A stretch of DNA of 64,000 nucleotides from Thiocystis violascens DSM 198 (GTDB lineage Bacteria; Pseudomonadota; Gammaproteobacteria; Chromatiales; Chromatiaceae), in assembly GCF_000227745.2 (NCBI RefSeq), contig NC_018012.1, positions 3,341,501 through 3,405,500 on the forward strand, written 5' to 3'. The notes under the pieces are model-generated. The model saw only the letters and a list, made by a program, of their open reading frames with translations. It searched no databases and was not told where the DNA came from. Position 1 is the stretch's first letter. Each line of letters opens with the position of its first letter. Positions 16,580-26,166 of this stretch are shown piece after piece. A program made the translations under genes and the position numbers.

Positions 16580-18979
16580 TTAGGACTGGCGAGATGAGGC
16601 GGGCAGCGAGCGCGCCGCCGCGACGCAGGCCTGGCCAAGCGAGAGTCCGCCATCGTTCGCGGGCACCTGTTGCTGCATGAGGACACGCAGCCCAGCCGCG
16701 CCGAAGCCGTCCGCGACGGATTCCAGGAGGAGGCGGTTTTGAAACACGCCGCCTGACAGCGCGACCGTGTCCAGCCCGTTGCGCGCGGCCAGTTCCAGGC
16801 CCAAATCGACGATGGCGGCGCTGAATCCGAGATGAAAGCGGGCGGCGATCCGCTCGCTCGCAACGCCTTGCGCCAGATCCTCGAACAGCGCATCCCAAAG
16901 CGGCGCGGCATCCAACACGGTCGCCGATGGCGTGGCGAGGGTCGCGAACGGATAGCCTGAACCCGCCGTCTCCATCGCCCGCGAGGCCGCCGATTCCAGT
17001 TCGATGGCCGCCTGTCCCTCGTAGGTCACGCGCTCTCCGCCAAGCCCGAGCGCCGCCGCCACCGCGTCGAACAGCCGGCCGGCGGAACTGGACGGGGGGG
17101 CGTTGAGTCCGCGCTCCATGATGGCCCGGAGCACGCCGAGCGGTTTTTCGGCCAGCCGCCGGACGAGGTTCAGATGGGGATAACGGGCCTGCATTTCATC
17201 CCAGCCGCAGGCGCGCTCAAGCTGTGCGTACAGGCTGCGCCAGGGCTCCAGGATCGCCTGGGTTCCGCCCGGCAACGGAACCGGCTTCAGATGTCCAATC
17301 CGTCGGTAGTCGCGGTAATCGGCGGCCAGAAACTCGCCGCCCCAGAGCGTGCCGTCATCGCCATAGCCGAGCCCGTCGAGCAGGATGCCGAGGACCGGGC
17401 CGGCTTCCAGCGGCCAGCCGTTGTCGGCCAGCACCGAGGCCAGATGGGCGTGATGATGCTGCACGCCAATCAAAGGCAGATCGGCGCGGGCGGCCCAGTC
17501 GCGCCCGAGAAGGCTGGAGCGGTAGTCGGGATGCAGGTCCACGGCCAGCAGCCGGGGCCGGTGCTGGAAGAGTTCGAGATAGAGCGCGAGCGTGGCCTCG
17601 TATTCGCGCGCGGTGCGGGCGTCTTCCAGATCGCCCAGGTGCTGGGAGAGGATCGCCTGACCGTCACGCGCCAAACAGAGGGTGTTTTTGAGTTCGCCGC
17701 CGAAGGCGAGGATCGGCGGCGCATCCGCGAAGCCCGGCGGCAGCCGGATGGGGGAGGGGGCATAGCCGCGCGCGCGGCGCAGGAGGCGCGGCGCTCCGGC
17801 CATCACCCTCGCCACCGAATCGTCGACCCGATTCACGATCGCGCGATCATGCAGCAGCGAGACGTCCGCCAGCGGGCTCAGGCGTTTGGCCGCGTCCAGG
17901 TTATCGATGCACTGAGGCTCCTCGCTCAGATTGCCGCTGGTCATGACCAGCGGACGTGCCCAGTCGGCCAGCAGCAAACGATGCAGCGGACTGTAGGGCA
18001 GCATGAAGCCGAGCGTGGTCTGACCCGGCGCGATCTCCGGAGCCAGAGCCGCTGCGGCGTATGGGCAGCGCGAAGCCTGCCCATCCTGACCGCTCCGAGG
18101 CGCTCGCATGTCCAGCAACAGAATCGGCGCCGCCGGGCTTTCCAGCAGCGCGGCCTCCGCGTCCGTGACCCGGCAGACGGCGCGGATCGTCTCCAGGTTC
18201 CGCGCCATCAGCGCGAAGGGCTTGCCGAAGCGGCGCTTGCGCCGGCGCAGTTCGGCAACCGCTGCCGCGTTGGCGGCATCGCAGGCGAGATGAAAGCCGC
18301 CGATCCCCTTGATGGCGAGAATGCGCCCCTCGGCCAACAGATGGCTGGCCGCGGCGATGGCGTCGACCGCGCCGAATCCGGCCGGATCCAACTCGCGCCC
18401 CTCGGCATCGGTCAGCCAAACCCTGGGGCCGCAGTCGGGACAGGCATTGGGCTGCGCGTGAAAGCGGCGGTCGGCCGGATTGGCGTATTCCCCGGCGCAG
18501 ACCGGGCACATCGGAAAGACCGCCATGCTGGTCCAGGCCCGATCGTAGGGGATGCCCCGGACGATGCTGAGTCGCGGCCCGCAGTGGGTGCAATTGGTGA
18601 AGGGATAGCGGTAGCGGCGATTCGTCGGGTCCAGGATCTCAGCGGCGCAGTCGGGACAGGTGGCGGCGTCGGCGACGATGCCGGTCTGTACCGCAGTGGC
18701 GGCGCTCGCCAGGATCGCAAACCCGTCCGTCTCCAGCGCGGCGGCGAGCGGGGTGCGCTCGATGCTCTCGATCCGCGCCAGTGGCGGACACTCCGCCCGC
18801 AGGCGCTCGCAGAACCGATCGATGGTCTGACGGTCATCCGCCTGGACACGGATCAGGACGCCCGCGCCATCGTTGAGGACATCCCCGACCAGACCGCAAG
18901 CGCGGGCGAGGCGCCAGACAGTGGGCCGGAAACCGACGCCTTGGACCAGACCGCGCACACGGATCGACTCTGCATTCAT
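16580..18979 (-). CDS. hypF: Carbamoyltransferase HypF, [NiFe]-hydrogenase maturation
   Basis: 799 residues from ATG 18979 (in-frame ATGs farther up, to 19216, add sequence not seen in the family). Domains in order: acylphosphatase (GLVQGVGFRPTVW, ~8-20), two zinc fingers (CPDCAAEI..CTHC and CPVCAGEY..CPDC), a YrdC-like adenylation domain, and a Kae1-like carbamoyl-transfer domain with VQHHHAHLASVL. HypF makes the thiocarbamate on HypE that becomes the CN ligand of the Ni-Fe site. It is outside any visible hyp or hydrogenase cluster, so partner genes must lie elsewhere. Confidence 0.95.
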   Translation of the reverse strand: MNAESIRVRGLVQGVGFRPTVWRLARACGLVGDVLNDGAGVLIRVQADDRQTIDRFCERLRAECPPLARIESIERTPLAAALETDGFAILASAATAVQTGIVADAATCPDCAAEILDPTNRRYRYPFTNCTHCGPRLSIVRGIPYDRAWTSMAVFPMCPVCAGEYANPADRRFHAQPNACPDCGPRVWLTDAEGRELDPAGFGAVDAIAAASHLLAEGRILAIKGIGGFHLACDAANAAAVAELRRRKRRFGKPFALMARNLETIRAVCRVTDAEAALLESPAAPILLLDMRAPRSGQDGQASRCPYAAAALAPEIAPGQTTLGFMLPYSPLHRLLLADWARPLVMTSGNLSEEPQCIDNLDAAKRLSPLADVSLLHDRAIVNRVDDSVARVMAGAPRLLRRARGYAPSPIRLPPGFADAPPILAFGGELKNTLCLARDGQAILSQHLGDLEDARTAREYEATLALYLELFQHRPRLLAVDLHPDYRSSLLGRDWAARADLPLIGVQHHHAHLASVLADNGWPLEAGPVLGILLDGLGYGDDGTLWGGEFLAADYRDYRRIGHLKPVPLPGGTQAILEPWRSLYAQLERACGWDEMQARYPHLNLVRRLAEKPLGVLRAIMERGLNAPPSSSAGRLFDAVAAALGLGGERVTYEGQAAIELESAASRAMETAGSGYPFATLATPSATVLDAAPLWDALFEDLAQGVASERIAARFHLGFSAAIVDLGLELAARNGLDTVALSGGVFQNRLLLESVADGFGAAGLRVLMQQQVPANDGGLSLGQACVAAARSLPASSRQS

Positions 18980-19272
18980 GGTACACCGCATCTCGCCGAG
19001 TGCCGCGGGTGGCCAGCGATGCGGGTCACACGGCACATTGCTCGTCGGAATCGAGCATGACCCAGCCCCCTCATGCTTGTCGATGACGAATTCGTACTCC
19101 TGAACATGCCGACGCAAGACTCGATGGCAAGCCGCCGCGGCGTGATGTGCCGCGCGTTTCCCGCCGCTGCCGCGCCGACCCCGGCTCCGGTTGGCGTTGA
19201 TCGTCAATGACCGCATGTTGAGTCAAGTGGATGCGCGTTGCGCGAACCGACCGCGCGCCCGCTGCCATTAAG

Positions 19273-19331
19273 TTAAGCCGTTCGTGGTGAGGCCTGAGCA
19301 TAGCCGAAGGGTCGAACCATGAACGGCTTAA
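19273..19331. repeat. Dispersed palindromic element, copy 2 (intergenic 18980-19394)
   Basis: Arms 19273-19288 and 19316-19331 are complementary with one mismatch and share the CGTTCGTGGT core with the copies near 6650, 26970 and 36420. The rest of the 415 bp between the divergent hypF and msrA genes shows an open frame continuing upstream of hypF that has no recognisable domain; promoters for both genes are expected here. Confidence 0.7.
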
Positions 19332-19394
19332 CGCTCAGAGGTTTAGGGTTTTCCGCGCGCCCCGATATTCGACCATCCTGAAGAGGAATGACGC

Positions 19395-19937
19395 ATGGCC
19401 ATTGAAACGACGACGCTTGGCGGTGGATGCTTCTGGTGCCTGGAAGCGGCCTTTCAGACGCTCAAAGGCGTCGAATCCGCAGTATCGGGATACGCGGGAG
19501 GTCTCGCCGAGAATCCCACCTATCGAGAGGTTTGCGGCGGTGCCACGGGGCATGCCGAGGTGGTTCGCGTCACCTTCGACAATAGCGTGATCGACTTCGG
19601 AACGCTCCTGGAGGTTTTTTTCACCATCCATGATCCGACGACCCTCAATCGCCAGGGCGCGGATGCCGGAACCCAGTACCGTTCCGTGATTTTTTATCAC
19701 TCCGATCCTCAACGCACGACCGCCGAGCGGCTGATCTCGGAGATGACGGCGAATCAAGTCTGGCCGGAACCGATCGTGACGCAACTTCAGCCCGTGCCGA
19801 CGTTTTACCCCGCCGAGGTCTATCACCACGACTACTACCGCCGCAATCCCTCGCAGGGTTACTGTCAGGCTGTGATTTCGCCCAAACTCGCGAAACTGCG
19901 GAAGCGGCATGCCGACCTGATTCAGAGCCCGTCCTGA
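19395..19937 (+). CDS. msrA: Peptide methionine sulfoxide reductase MsrA
   Basis: 180 residues. The catalytic motif GGGCFWCLE (Cys12) is near the N-terminus; other family marks are GYAGG, GHAEVV, FFTIHDPTTLNRQGAD and QYRSVIFY. A C-terminal Cys in QGYC is placed to act as resolving Cys. It reduces methionine-S-sulfoxide in proteins. It stands alone, with 180 bp before amrS. Confidence 0.96.
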   Translation: MAIETTTLGGGCFWCLEAAFQTLKGVESAVSGYAGGLAENPTYREVCGGATGHAEVVRVTFDNSVIDFGTLLEVFFTIHDPTTLNRQGADAGTQYRSVIFYHSDPQRTTAERLISEMTANQVWPEPIVTQLQPVPTFYPAEVYHHDYYRRNPSQGYCQAVISPKLAKLRKRHADLIQSPS

Positions 19938-20116
19938 AGCGCGTGCATTGCAATTGCGCCAGCGTATTCGACAATGAAACTAACACGCGACCGCGTTCGG
20001 CCTGTCATGCGTTGTTGGTGCTCGGCCTTGCCTGAATCCACGGGCAGCGGCGTTCGCGCGGTGTCAGGCAGGTCATGATGTAAAGAGTCCGGCTACAACC
20101 GGGCGGGAGGAGTGCG

Positions 20117-21214
20117 ATGATGGCTGACACGATGAAGACGGTCGTGCCCACTCATTACTGGCACCGTCTTGAAGACGGGCGGGTTCAGTGCGATCTTTGC
20201 CCGCGTTTCTGCCGCATCAAGGAGGGGCAGCGCGGCCTGTGTTTCGTGCGCGCCTGCGAACAGGGCGAGATCGTGCTGACGACCTATGGGCGTTCCTCCG
20301 GATTCTGCGTCGACCCGATCGAGAAGAAACCGCTCAACCATTTTTTGCCGGGTACCCCGGTACTCTCATTCGGCACCGCCGGCTGCAACCTGACCTGCCG
20401 CTTCTGCCAGAACTGGGATATGAGCAAGTCGCGCGAAATGGATACCCTGGCCGATCAGGCGGCGCCCGAGACCATCGCCCGTGCCGCCGAGTCGCTGGGT
20501 TGTCGCAGCGTGGCCTATACCTACAACGACCCGGTCATCTTTCTGGAATACGCCGTCGATGTGGCACAGGCGTGCCGGGCGCGCGGGGTCAAGTCGGTCG
20601 CGGTCACCGCCGGCTACATCCGCCCCGAGCCGCGCGCCGAATTCTTTTCGTGGATGGACGCCGCCAACGTCGATCTCAAGGGGTTTTCGGAGGACTTCTA
20701 CCACAGACTCTGTAGCGGTCATCTGCAACCCGTCCTGGAGACCCTGGACTATCTGGTTCATGAGACCTCGGTCTGGGTCGAAATCACCAACTTGTTGATC
20801 CCTGGCGAAAACGATTCGGATGCCGAATTGGAGGCCATGACTCAATGGGTGGTCGAGCATCTGGGGCCGGATGTGCCCATGCACTTCACCGCCTTCCATC
20901 CCGATTACAAGATGCTCGATTATCCCGTGACACCGCCGGACACCCTGACTAGGGCGCGCGCCATTGCCCTGAGAAATGGCGTGCGCCACGCCTATACCGG
21001 GAACGTCCATGACGACGCGGGCGGCAGTACCTATTGTCACCACTGCGGTCACAAGCTGATCGGGCGGGATTGGTACGTGCTTTCGGATTGGAATCTGACG
21101 GACGCAGGTGCCTGCAATCGCTGCGGGACGCCGTGCGCCGGGGTTTTCGAGGCACATCCGGGATCCTGGGACGGGCGGCGCTTGCCGGTGCGGTTGCGCG
21201 ACTTCGCCGCTTAG
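20117..21214 (+). CDS. amrS: AmmeMemoRadiSam system radical SAM enzyme (AmrS)
   Basis: 365 residues. The radical SAM cluster motif is CNLTCRFC (C90, C94, C97), preceded by a Cys-rich N-terminus (CDLCPRFC) and followed by C-terminal CxxC pairs (CHHCG, CNRCG). The family is usually linked with AMMECR1 and MEMO-like proteins; neither is seen nearby and the substrate is unknown. An AGGAG sits only 4 nt before ATG 20117 and 7 nt before ATG 20120, so the second ATG may be used. The stop codon TAG (21212-21214) straddles the left end of an IS: TA is host target sequence and G is the first IS base. Confidence 0.9.
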   Translation: MMADTMKTVVPTHYWHRLEDGRVQCDLCPRFCRIKEGQRGLCFVRACEQGEIVLTTYGRSSGFCVDPIEKKPLNHFLPGTPVLSFGTAGCNLTCRFCQNWDMSKSREMDTLADQAAPETIARAAESLGCRSVAYTYNDPVIFLEYAVDVAQACRARGVKSVAVTAGYIRPEPRAEFFSWMDAANVDLKGFSEDFYHRLCSGHLQPVLETLDYLVHETSVWVEITNLLIPGENDSDAELEAMTQWVVEHLGPDVPMHFTAFHPDYKMLDYPVTPPDTLTRARAIALRNGVRHAYTGNVHDDAGGSTYCHHCGHKLIGRDWYVLSDWNLTDAGACNRCGTPCAGVFEAHPGSWDGRRLPVRLRDFAA

Positions 21215-22407
21215 AGGGTGTAGACAAAAATAATTGAGCTGCTATTTGTATACCAGTCTACAACTGAGCTGGTGTGCGCTGATGTCGAAAGCTGGTCGTC
21301 CCCCCAAGATTCACGAGGCGGAGCAAGCGGTATTGCGTCAAATTGTCACGGATCGCCCGACCTCCACGCTGTCAGAGATTGCCCGGGAACTCGCGGCACG
21401 GACGGGAATCGAGGCTCATGAAGCAACGATTCGCAAGTCCTTGCGGGAGGCGGGCGTCACGCGCCTCCGGGGCGAGAGTGGTCTCGAGGCGCAAGCGCGC
21501 GCAACGCCGCGTCGGTATGGGTATACGGATGCGCATCGTCGCCACGACCCCGACCAAAGCTACCCAAGTTGTCTGACCGATGCGGAGTGGGACTTGGTCG
21601 CCGCTCTCTTTGAGATGCCGGGCGGGCGGGGTCAACCGCCCCGCGTGTCGCGCCGGAGCATCCTGGAGGCGTGTTGCTACGTGGTGCGCACGGGGTGCGC
21701 GTGGCGGATGCTGCCGCACGATTTCGCGCCTTGGCAGAATGTCTACAAGACGTTTCGCCGTTGGAGTGCGGCTGGGAAGTTTGAGCAGATGCATGATCGA
21801 CTGCGGGGGCAATGGCGCGAACGCGAGGGGCGTGAGATCGCGCCGACGGCGGCGGTGCTGGATGCGCAATCGACCCGCGGCTCGCCGCAGGGTGGACCGA
21901 GCGGCTTTGATGCGGGCAAGCAGGTCAAGGGGCGCAAGCGCAGCCTGGTGGTCGATACCTTGGGGTTCGTGTTGGCGGTGAGCGTGGTCGCGGCCAATCT
22001 TCAGGACCGCGATGCCGCCTCGGGCGCCGTCGCTGACGCGGCCGCCAAGTACCCCCAGATCAACACGCTGTTTGTCGATAGCGCCTACGCCGGTCAATTT
22101 GCCCAAACCACCGAGCAGACCCACGCGATCCGCGTGGAAGTCGTGCGCCATCCAGCCAACAAAAGCGTTGGCTCCTGGCACGTGGACGGGGCGCCTGACC
22201 GAGTGGTGATCGCCAACGCCGACGGCTTCGTTCCGCTGCCGAAGCGCTGGGTTGTCGAGCGCACCCATGCGTGGAATGAGCGTGCCCGTCGATTGATCAT
22301 GCATCATGACCGTCTGCCAGCGGTCTCCGAAACCTGGGTTTGGCTGGCGGAGGCGCGCATCCTGCTGCGGCGGTTGACCACAACGGTTTGATTTTGTCTA
22401 CACCCTC
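21214..22407 (+). mobile_element. IS5-family insertion sequence, 1194 bp, complete
   Basis: Perfect 16-bp terminal inverted repeats at 21214-21229 and 22392-22407, flanked by a 3-bp direct repeat TTA (21211-21213 and 22408-22410), which fits the TNA-type targets of IS1031-like IS5 elements. One transposase gene fills it. Inverted repeats, duplication and open frame are all intact, so the insertion looks recent. Confidence 0.93.
21282..22391 (+). CDS. IS5-family transposase with N-terminal helix-turn-helix
   Basis: 369 residues from ATG 21282 (MSKAGRPPK); an upstream TTG at 21234 is less likely. The first ~75 residues form a winged-helix-like DNA-binding part (TLSEIARELAAR..EATIRKSLREAG). Then the insertion-element N-domain (SCLTDAEWDLVAALF) and a DDE catalytic core: D in VLDAQSTRG, D in FVDSAYAG and E in RWVVERTHAW, the YREK-like signature. 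All three acidic residues are present, so it is probably active. Confidence 0.95.
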   Translation: MSKAGRPPKIHEAEQAVLRQIVTDRPTSTLSEIARELAARTGIEAHEATIRKSLREAGVTRLRGESGLEAQARATPRRYGYTDAHRRHDPDQSYPSCLTDAEWDLVAALFEMPGGRGQPPRVSRRSILEACCYVVRTGCAWRMLPHDFAPWQNVYKTFRRWSAAGKFEQMHDRLRGQWREREGREIAPTAAVLDAQSTRGSPQGGPSGFDAGKQVKGRKRSLVVDTLGFVLAVSVVAANLQDRDAASGAVADAAAKYPQINTLFVDSAYAGQFAQTTEQTHAIRVEVVRHPANKSVGSWHVDGAPDRVVIANADGFVPLPKRWVVERTHAWNERARRLIMHHDRLPAVSETWVWLAEARILLRRLTTTV

Positions 22408-22485
22408 TTAGAACGTGTCCATCAACTGTTTCCCGACTTGAGCGGCATTGTCCGGTCGCCATCGGGACGTCGAAAATTGACAGTT
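22408..22485. repeat. 78-bp direct repeat, copy A
   Basis: Nearly identical to 22643-22720 (about eight differences by eye); both begin TTAGAACGT and end GACAGTT. Copy A now starts at the right target duplication of the IS. Without the IS it would directly abut the amrS stop codon. No coding potential seen. Confidence 0.8.
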
Positions 22486-22499
22486 GCTGAATGACGATC

Positions 22500-22638
22500 T
22501 CACGCGGAGGCGCGGAGTGCGCGGAGAAAGACAGGATGCAGGATGGGGACGGCCTCCACGGGGCCGCCCGATGGCAATCGCTCGGCGTGAGCCGTCGTAC
22601 CGCTTCCCACTCTCCGCGTGCTCCGCGTCTCCGCGTGA
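22500..22638. repeat. Long GC-rich inverted repeat between the two 78-bp copies
   Basis: Arms 22500-22527 and 22611-22638 match at about 25 of 28 positions and are made of CGCGGAG-type units. With the flanking direct repeats this forms a symmetrical repeat-IR-repeat unit. The remaining gene-free DNA up to prpE (22721-22872) has degenerate ACAGGATT repeats around 22770-22806 and nothing else I can support. Confidence 0.75.
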
Positions 22639-22642
22639 AACA

Positions 22643-22720
22643 TTAGAACGTATCCATCAACTGTTTCTCGACTTGAGCGGCACTGTCCGGTAGCAATCGG
22701 GAAGTCGAAAATGGACAGTT
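22643..22720. repeat. 78-bp direct repeat, copy B
   Basis: Second copy of the 22408-22485 sequence in the same orientation, directly after the right arm of the GC-rich inverted repeat. Not interrupted by an IS. Confidence 0.8.
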
Positions 22721-22872
22721 TTTAAGGTGATTTTCTGAAAAGAATCGACCCACAGGAAGGCGGTGAATGGACAGGATTAACAGGATTGCTCAGGATGGAC
22801 AGGATTTTCCGTTCGCCCTGAGTCCTGAATGGTAGTGTGGCGCGACCCGCATCCTGTCGGCGGCGCCGGGCT

Positions 22873-24768
22873 TCAAGCCCGCCTGGCATATCCGATAGCG
22901 GCGAGCGCGCTGGCGATTTCGTCCAGGATCGCCGGATCGTCGATCGTCGCCGGAAGCCGGTAGTCCTTGCCGTCGGCGATGGCCTTCATGGTGCCGCGCA
23001 GGATCTTGCCGGAACGGGTTTTGGGTAGCCGCTCCACGATGGCGACCGTCTTGAAGGCCGCGACCGGGCCGATCTCGTCGCGCACCATGGCCACGAGATC
23101 CTTGACGATGGCCGAGCGCTCCCGTGTGACGCCCGATTTGAGCACCACCAGCCCCAGGGGCAGTTCGCCCTTGAGCGGGTCGGCGGCGCCGATGACGGCA
23201 CACTCGGCGACATCCGGGTGGGCGGCTAGGACACCTTCCATGCTCCCCGTGGACAGCCGATGCCCGGCGACATTGATGACGTCGTCGATGCGGCTCATGA
23301 CGAAGAGATAGCCGTCCTCGTCCAGATAACCTGCGTCGCCGGTCAGATAATAGCCGGGCTGGGCGGACAGATAGGACTGAACGAATCGGGCGTCGTTACC
23401 CCAGAGGGTCGGGAGACAGCCGGGCGGGAGGGGCAGGCGGAGCATGATGCGGCCGATGTCGCCGAGCTTGACCGCTTCGCCCATGTCGTCGAGCACCTGA
23501 ATGTCGTAACCGGGAACGGCGCGCGTCGGCGAGCCCGGTTTGATCGGCAGCGGCTCGATGCCGAGACAGTTGGCGGCGATGGCCCAGCCGGTCTCGGTCT
23601 GCCACCAGTGGTCGATGACGGGGACGCCCAGCATCTTTTCGGCCCAGTTCAGGGTGTCGGGATCGCAGCGTTCGCCGGCCAGAAAGAGCGCGCGGAAACC
23701 GCCGAGGTCGTACCGCTTCAGATGCTCGCCGTTGGGATCCTCGCGCTTGATGGCGCGGAAGGCGGTCGGCGCGGTGAAGAGCACGGAGACCCGGTGTTCC
23801 TGGATCACCCGCCAGAAGGCACCAGCATCCGGCGTTCCGACCGGTTTGCCTTCGTAGAGAACTGTGGTGCAGCCGGCCAGCAGTGGGGCATAGACGATGT
23901 AGGAATGGCCCACGACCCAGCCGACATCCGAGGCGGCCCAGAAGACCTCGCCGGGTTCGACGTTGTAGACGTTGGCCATGCTCCAGGCCATGGCGACCGC
24001 GTGTCCGCCCGTGTCGCGCACCACGCCCTTGGGCTGGCCGGTGGTGCCGGAGGTGTAGAGGATATAGAGCGGATCGGTGGCCGCGACCGACACGCAGTCC
24101 GCCGGTTCGGCGGCGGCCAGCGCCTCGGTCCAGCTCCGATCGCGTCCCTCGATCAGGGTACCGGGTTCCTGGGGACGTTGCAGGATGAGACAGTGCGCGG
24201 GTTTGTGTTCGGCCAGATCGATGGCGGCATCCAACAGCGGCTTGTAATGCACGACCCGATTGGGCTCGATGCCGCAGGAGCCGGCGACCATGACCCGGGG
24301 TTTGGCGTCGTCGATACGGGTGGCGAGTTCGCGCGAAGAGAATCCGCCGAAGACCACCGAATGGATGGCGCCGATGCGCGCGCAGCCGAGCATGGCCACC
24401 ACCGCTTCCGGCACCATGGGCATGTAAAGGATGACCCGGTCGCCTTGCTCGACGCCGAGCGCCTGGAGCGCGCCGGCAAAGCGCGCGGTCTGCTCCTGCA
24501 ATTCGGCGTAGGTGATGACGGTTTTGGAGTTCGTCACCGGGCTGTCGTGGATGATCGCTGGCTGATCGCCGCGCCCCGCGCGGACGTGGCGGTCCACGGC
24601 GTTGTAGCAGGTGTTGAGCCTGCCGCCGCTGAACCAGCGGTAGAAGGGCGGGTTGGTGTCGTCCAGAACCCGCTCCCAGGGTCGATCCCAATCGATCAGC
24701 TCCGCCGCCTCGGCCCAGAAGGTCGCCGGGTCGCGCATCGAGCGGTCATAGACGCTTTGGTAACCCAT
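22873..24768 (-). CDS. prpE: Propionyl-CoA synthetase / acyl-CoA synthetase, PrpE type
   Basis: 631 residues of the acetyl-CoA synthetase superfamily. AMP-binding motifs YTSGTTGQPKG, HWWQTETGWAI and YLTGDAGYLDEDGYLFVMSR, and the catalytic lysine in TRSGKILRGTM (site of regulatory acylation). The start MGYQSVYDRSMRDPATFW and overall length match propionate-CoA ligases better than Acs (which has ~20 more residues and a different N-terminus), but substrate choice remains an inference. No prp operon genes are near, so assimilation of propionate or acetate during photoheterotrophy is possible. Confidence 0.88.
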   Translation of the reverse strand: MGYQSVYDRSMRDPATFWAEAAELIDWDRPWERVLDDTNPPFYRWFSGGRLNTCYNAVDRHVRAGRGDQPAIIHDSPVTNSKTVITYAELQEQTARFAGALQALGVEQGDRVILYMPMVPEAVVAMLGCARIGAIHSVVFGGFSSRELATRIDDAKPRVMVAGSCGIEPNRVVHYKPLLDAAIDLAEHKPAHCLILQRPQEPGTLIEGRDRSWTEALAAAEPADCVSVAATDPLYILYTSGTTGQPKGVVRDTGGHAVAMAWSMANVYNVEPGEVFWAASDVGWVVGHSYIVYAPLLAGCTTVLYEGKPVGTPDAGAFWRVIQEHRVSVLFTAPTAFRAIKREDPNGEHLKRYDLGGFRALFLAGERCDPDTLNWAEKMLGVPVIDHWWQTETGWAIAANCLGIEPLPIKPGSPTRAVPGYDIQVLDDMGEAVKLGDIGRIMLRLPLPPGCLPTLWGNDARFVQSYLSAQPGYYLTGDAGYLDEDGYLFVMSRIDDVINVAGHRLSTGSMEGVLAAHPDVAECAVIGAADPLKGELPLGLVVLKSGVTRERSAIVKDLVAMVRDEIGPVAAFKTVAIVERLPKTRSGKILRGTMKAIADGKDYRLPATIDDPAILDEIASALAAIGYARRA

Positions 24769-24882
24769 TTGTGCTGTGCTCCCGAGGGTAAGGCGTCGAA
24801 TTCCGAAGAGTTTCGGATAATTTCATACCAAATATCTGGTTGTCTAGCGTCCCGCTCGAAGCCCAGCAATTCTCGGTTGAAT

Positions 24883-26166
24883 TCAGCCGGCGATGGCCAT
24901 GAAAGTCTCCGCCGCCGCGTCCAGCGTCTTCTGGATGTGTCCGTCAGAGTGCGTGCTGGAGACGAAACCGGCCTCGAACGCGGAGGGGGCCAGATAGACG
25001 CCGCGCTCCAGCATGCCGTGGAAGAAGGCTTTGAACCGTTCCTGATCGCACCGGGTGGCCTGGTCGTAATTCGTCACCCGCTCGCCGGTGAAGAAGAGCC
25101 CGAACATGCCGCCGACCTGATTGGTGCTGAAGGGAATTCCGGCGGCATCGGCACGTTCCTGCAAGCCGCCGAGCAGTTTGGCGGTGGTGGCGGTGAGCCG
25201 ATCATGGAAGCCGGGCGCGGAGATCAGTTCCAGGGTCTTGAGTCCAGCGGCCATGGCGATGGGGTTGCCGGAGAGGGTGCCGGCCTGATAGACCGGCCCG
25301 AGCGGCGAGAGCCGCGACATGATCTCGCGCCTGCCGCCGAAGGCGCCGACCGGCATGCCGCCGCCGATGACCTTGCCGAGCGCGGTCAGGTCGGGCGTGA
25401 TGCCATAGAGTCCCTGGGCGCAGCCGAGCGCGACCCGGAAGCCGGTCATGACCTCGTCGAAGATCAACAGCGCGCCGGACTGGTCGCAGACCTCGCGCAA
25501 GCCTTCCAGGAAGCCCGGCACGGGCGGGATGCAGTTCATGTTGCCGGCGACCGGCTCGACGATGATGCAGGCGATTTCGGAACCGATGGCGGCGAAGGTC
25601 TCGCGCACCTGATCGAGATCGTTGTAGCGCAGGGTGATGGTCAGTTCGGCCAGCGCCGCCGGGACGCCGGGCGAACTGGGCTCGCCGAAGGTCAGCGCGC
25701 CGGAGCCGGCCTTGACCAGCAGCGAGTCGGCGTGACCGTGATAGCAGCCCTCGAATTTCACGATCTTGTCCCGTCCGGTATAGCCGCGCGCCAGACGCAG
25801 GGCGCTCATGGTCGCCTCGGTGCCGGAGCTGACCATGCGCACCATGTCCATGCTCGGAACCAGTTCGCAGACCTTGTCGGCCATGACGGTTTCGAGTTCG
25901 GTCGGGGCACCGAAGGAGAGTCCCTTGTCGAGCCGCTCGCGCACCGCCGCCAGCACCTCGGGATGGGCGTGACCCAGGATCATCGGACCCCAGGAGCCGA
26001 CATAATCGATATAGCCTTTGCCGTCGGCATCGAAGACCTCGGGGCCGGCGGCGCGCTCGAAGAACACCGGATCGCCGCCGACCCCACGGAACGCCCGCAC
26101 CGGCGAATTGACCCCGCCGGGGATGTGGCGTTGCGCGGCCTGGAAAAGATCATGGGAACGGGTCAT
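24883..26166 (-). CDS. hemL: Glutamate-1-semialdehyde 2,1-aminomutase
   Basis: 427 residues, PLP-dependent class III aminotransferase fold. It isomerises glutamate-1-semialdehyde to 5-aminolevulinate, the start of tetrapyrrole and so bacteriochlorophyll and heme synthesis (C5 pathway). Motifs: [59 protein letters not shown], and the PLP lysine in [22 protein letters not shown] 26166 overlaps the thiE stop (ATGA), giving a thiE-hemL unit as in other gammaproteobacteria. Confidence 0.97.
   Translation of the reverse strand: MTRSHDLFQAAQRHIPGGVNSPVRAFRGVGGDPVFFERAAGPEVFDADGKGYIDYVGSWGPMILGHAHPEVLAAVRERLDKGLSFGAPTELETVMADKVCELVPSMDMVRMVSSGTEATMSALRLARGYTGRDKIVKFEGCYHGHADSLLVKAGSGALTFGEPSSPGVPAALAELTITLRYNDLDQVRETFAAIGSEIACIIVEPVAGNMNCIPPVPGFLEGLREVCDQSGALLIFDEVMTGFRVALGCAQGLYGITPDLTALGKVIGGGMPVGAFGGRREIMSRLSPLGPVYQAGTLSGNPIAMAAGLKTLELISAPGFHDRLTATTAKLLGGLQERADAAGIPFSTNQVGGMFGLFFTGERVTNYDQATRCDQERFKAFFHGMLERGVYLAPSAFEAGFVSSTHSDGHIQKTLDAAAETFMAIAG

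Noticed and set aside
17174..19060. 628-codon plus-strand frame opposite hypF
   Set aside because: Antisense shadow of hypF; HypF domains are complete on the minus strand.
22760..22816. ACAGGATT repeats as a CRISPR array
   Set aside because: Units are short, degenerate and lack regular unique spacers.
22868..22880. GGGCTT/AAGCCC hairpin at the prpE stop as a terminator
   Set aside because: The loop would be a single base and no T-tract follows; cannot form a normal terminator.
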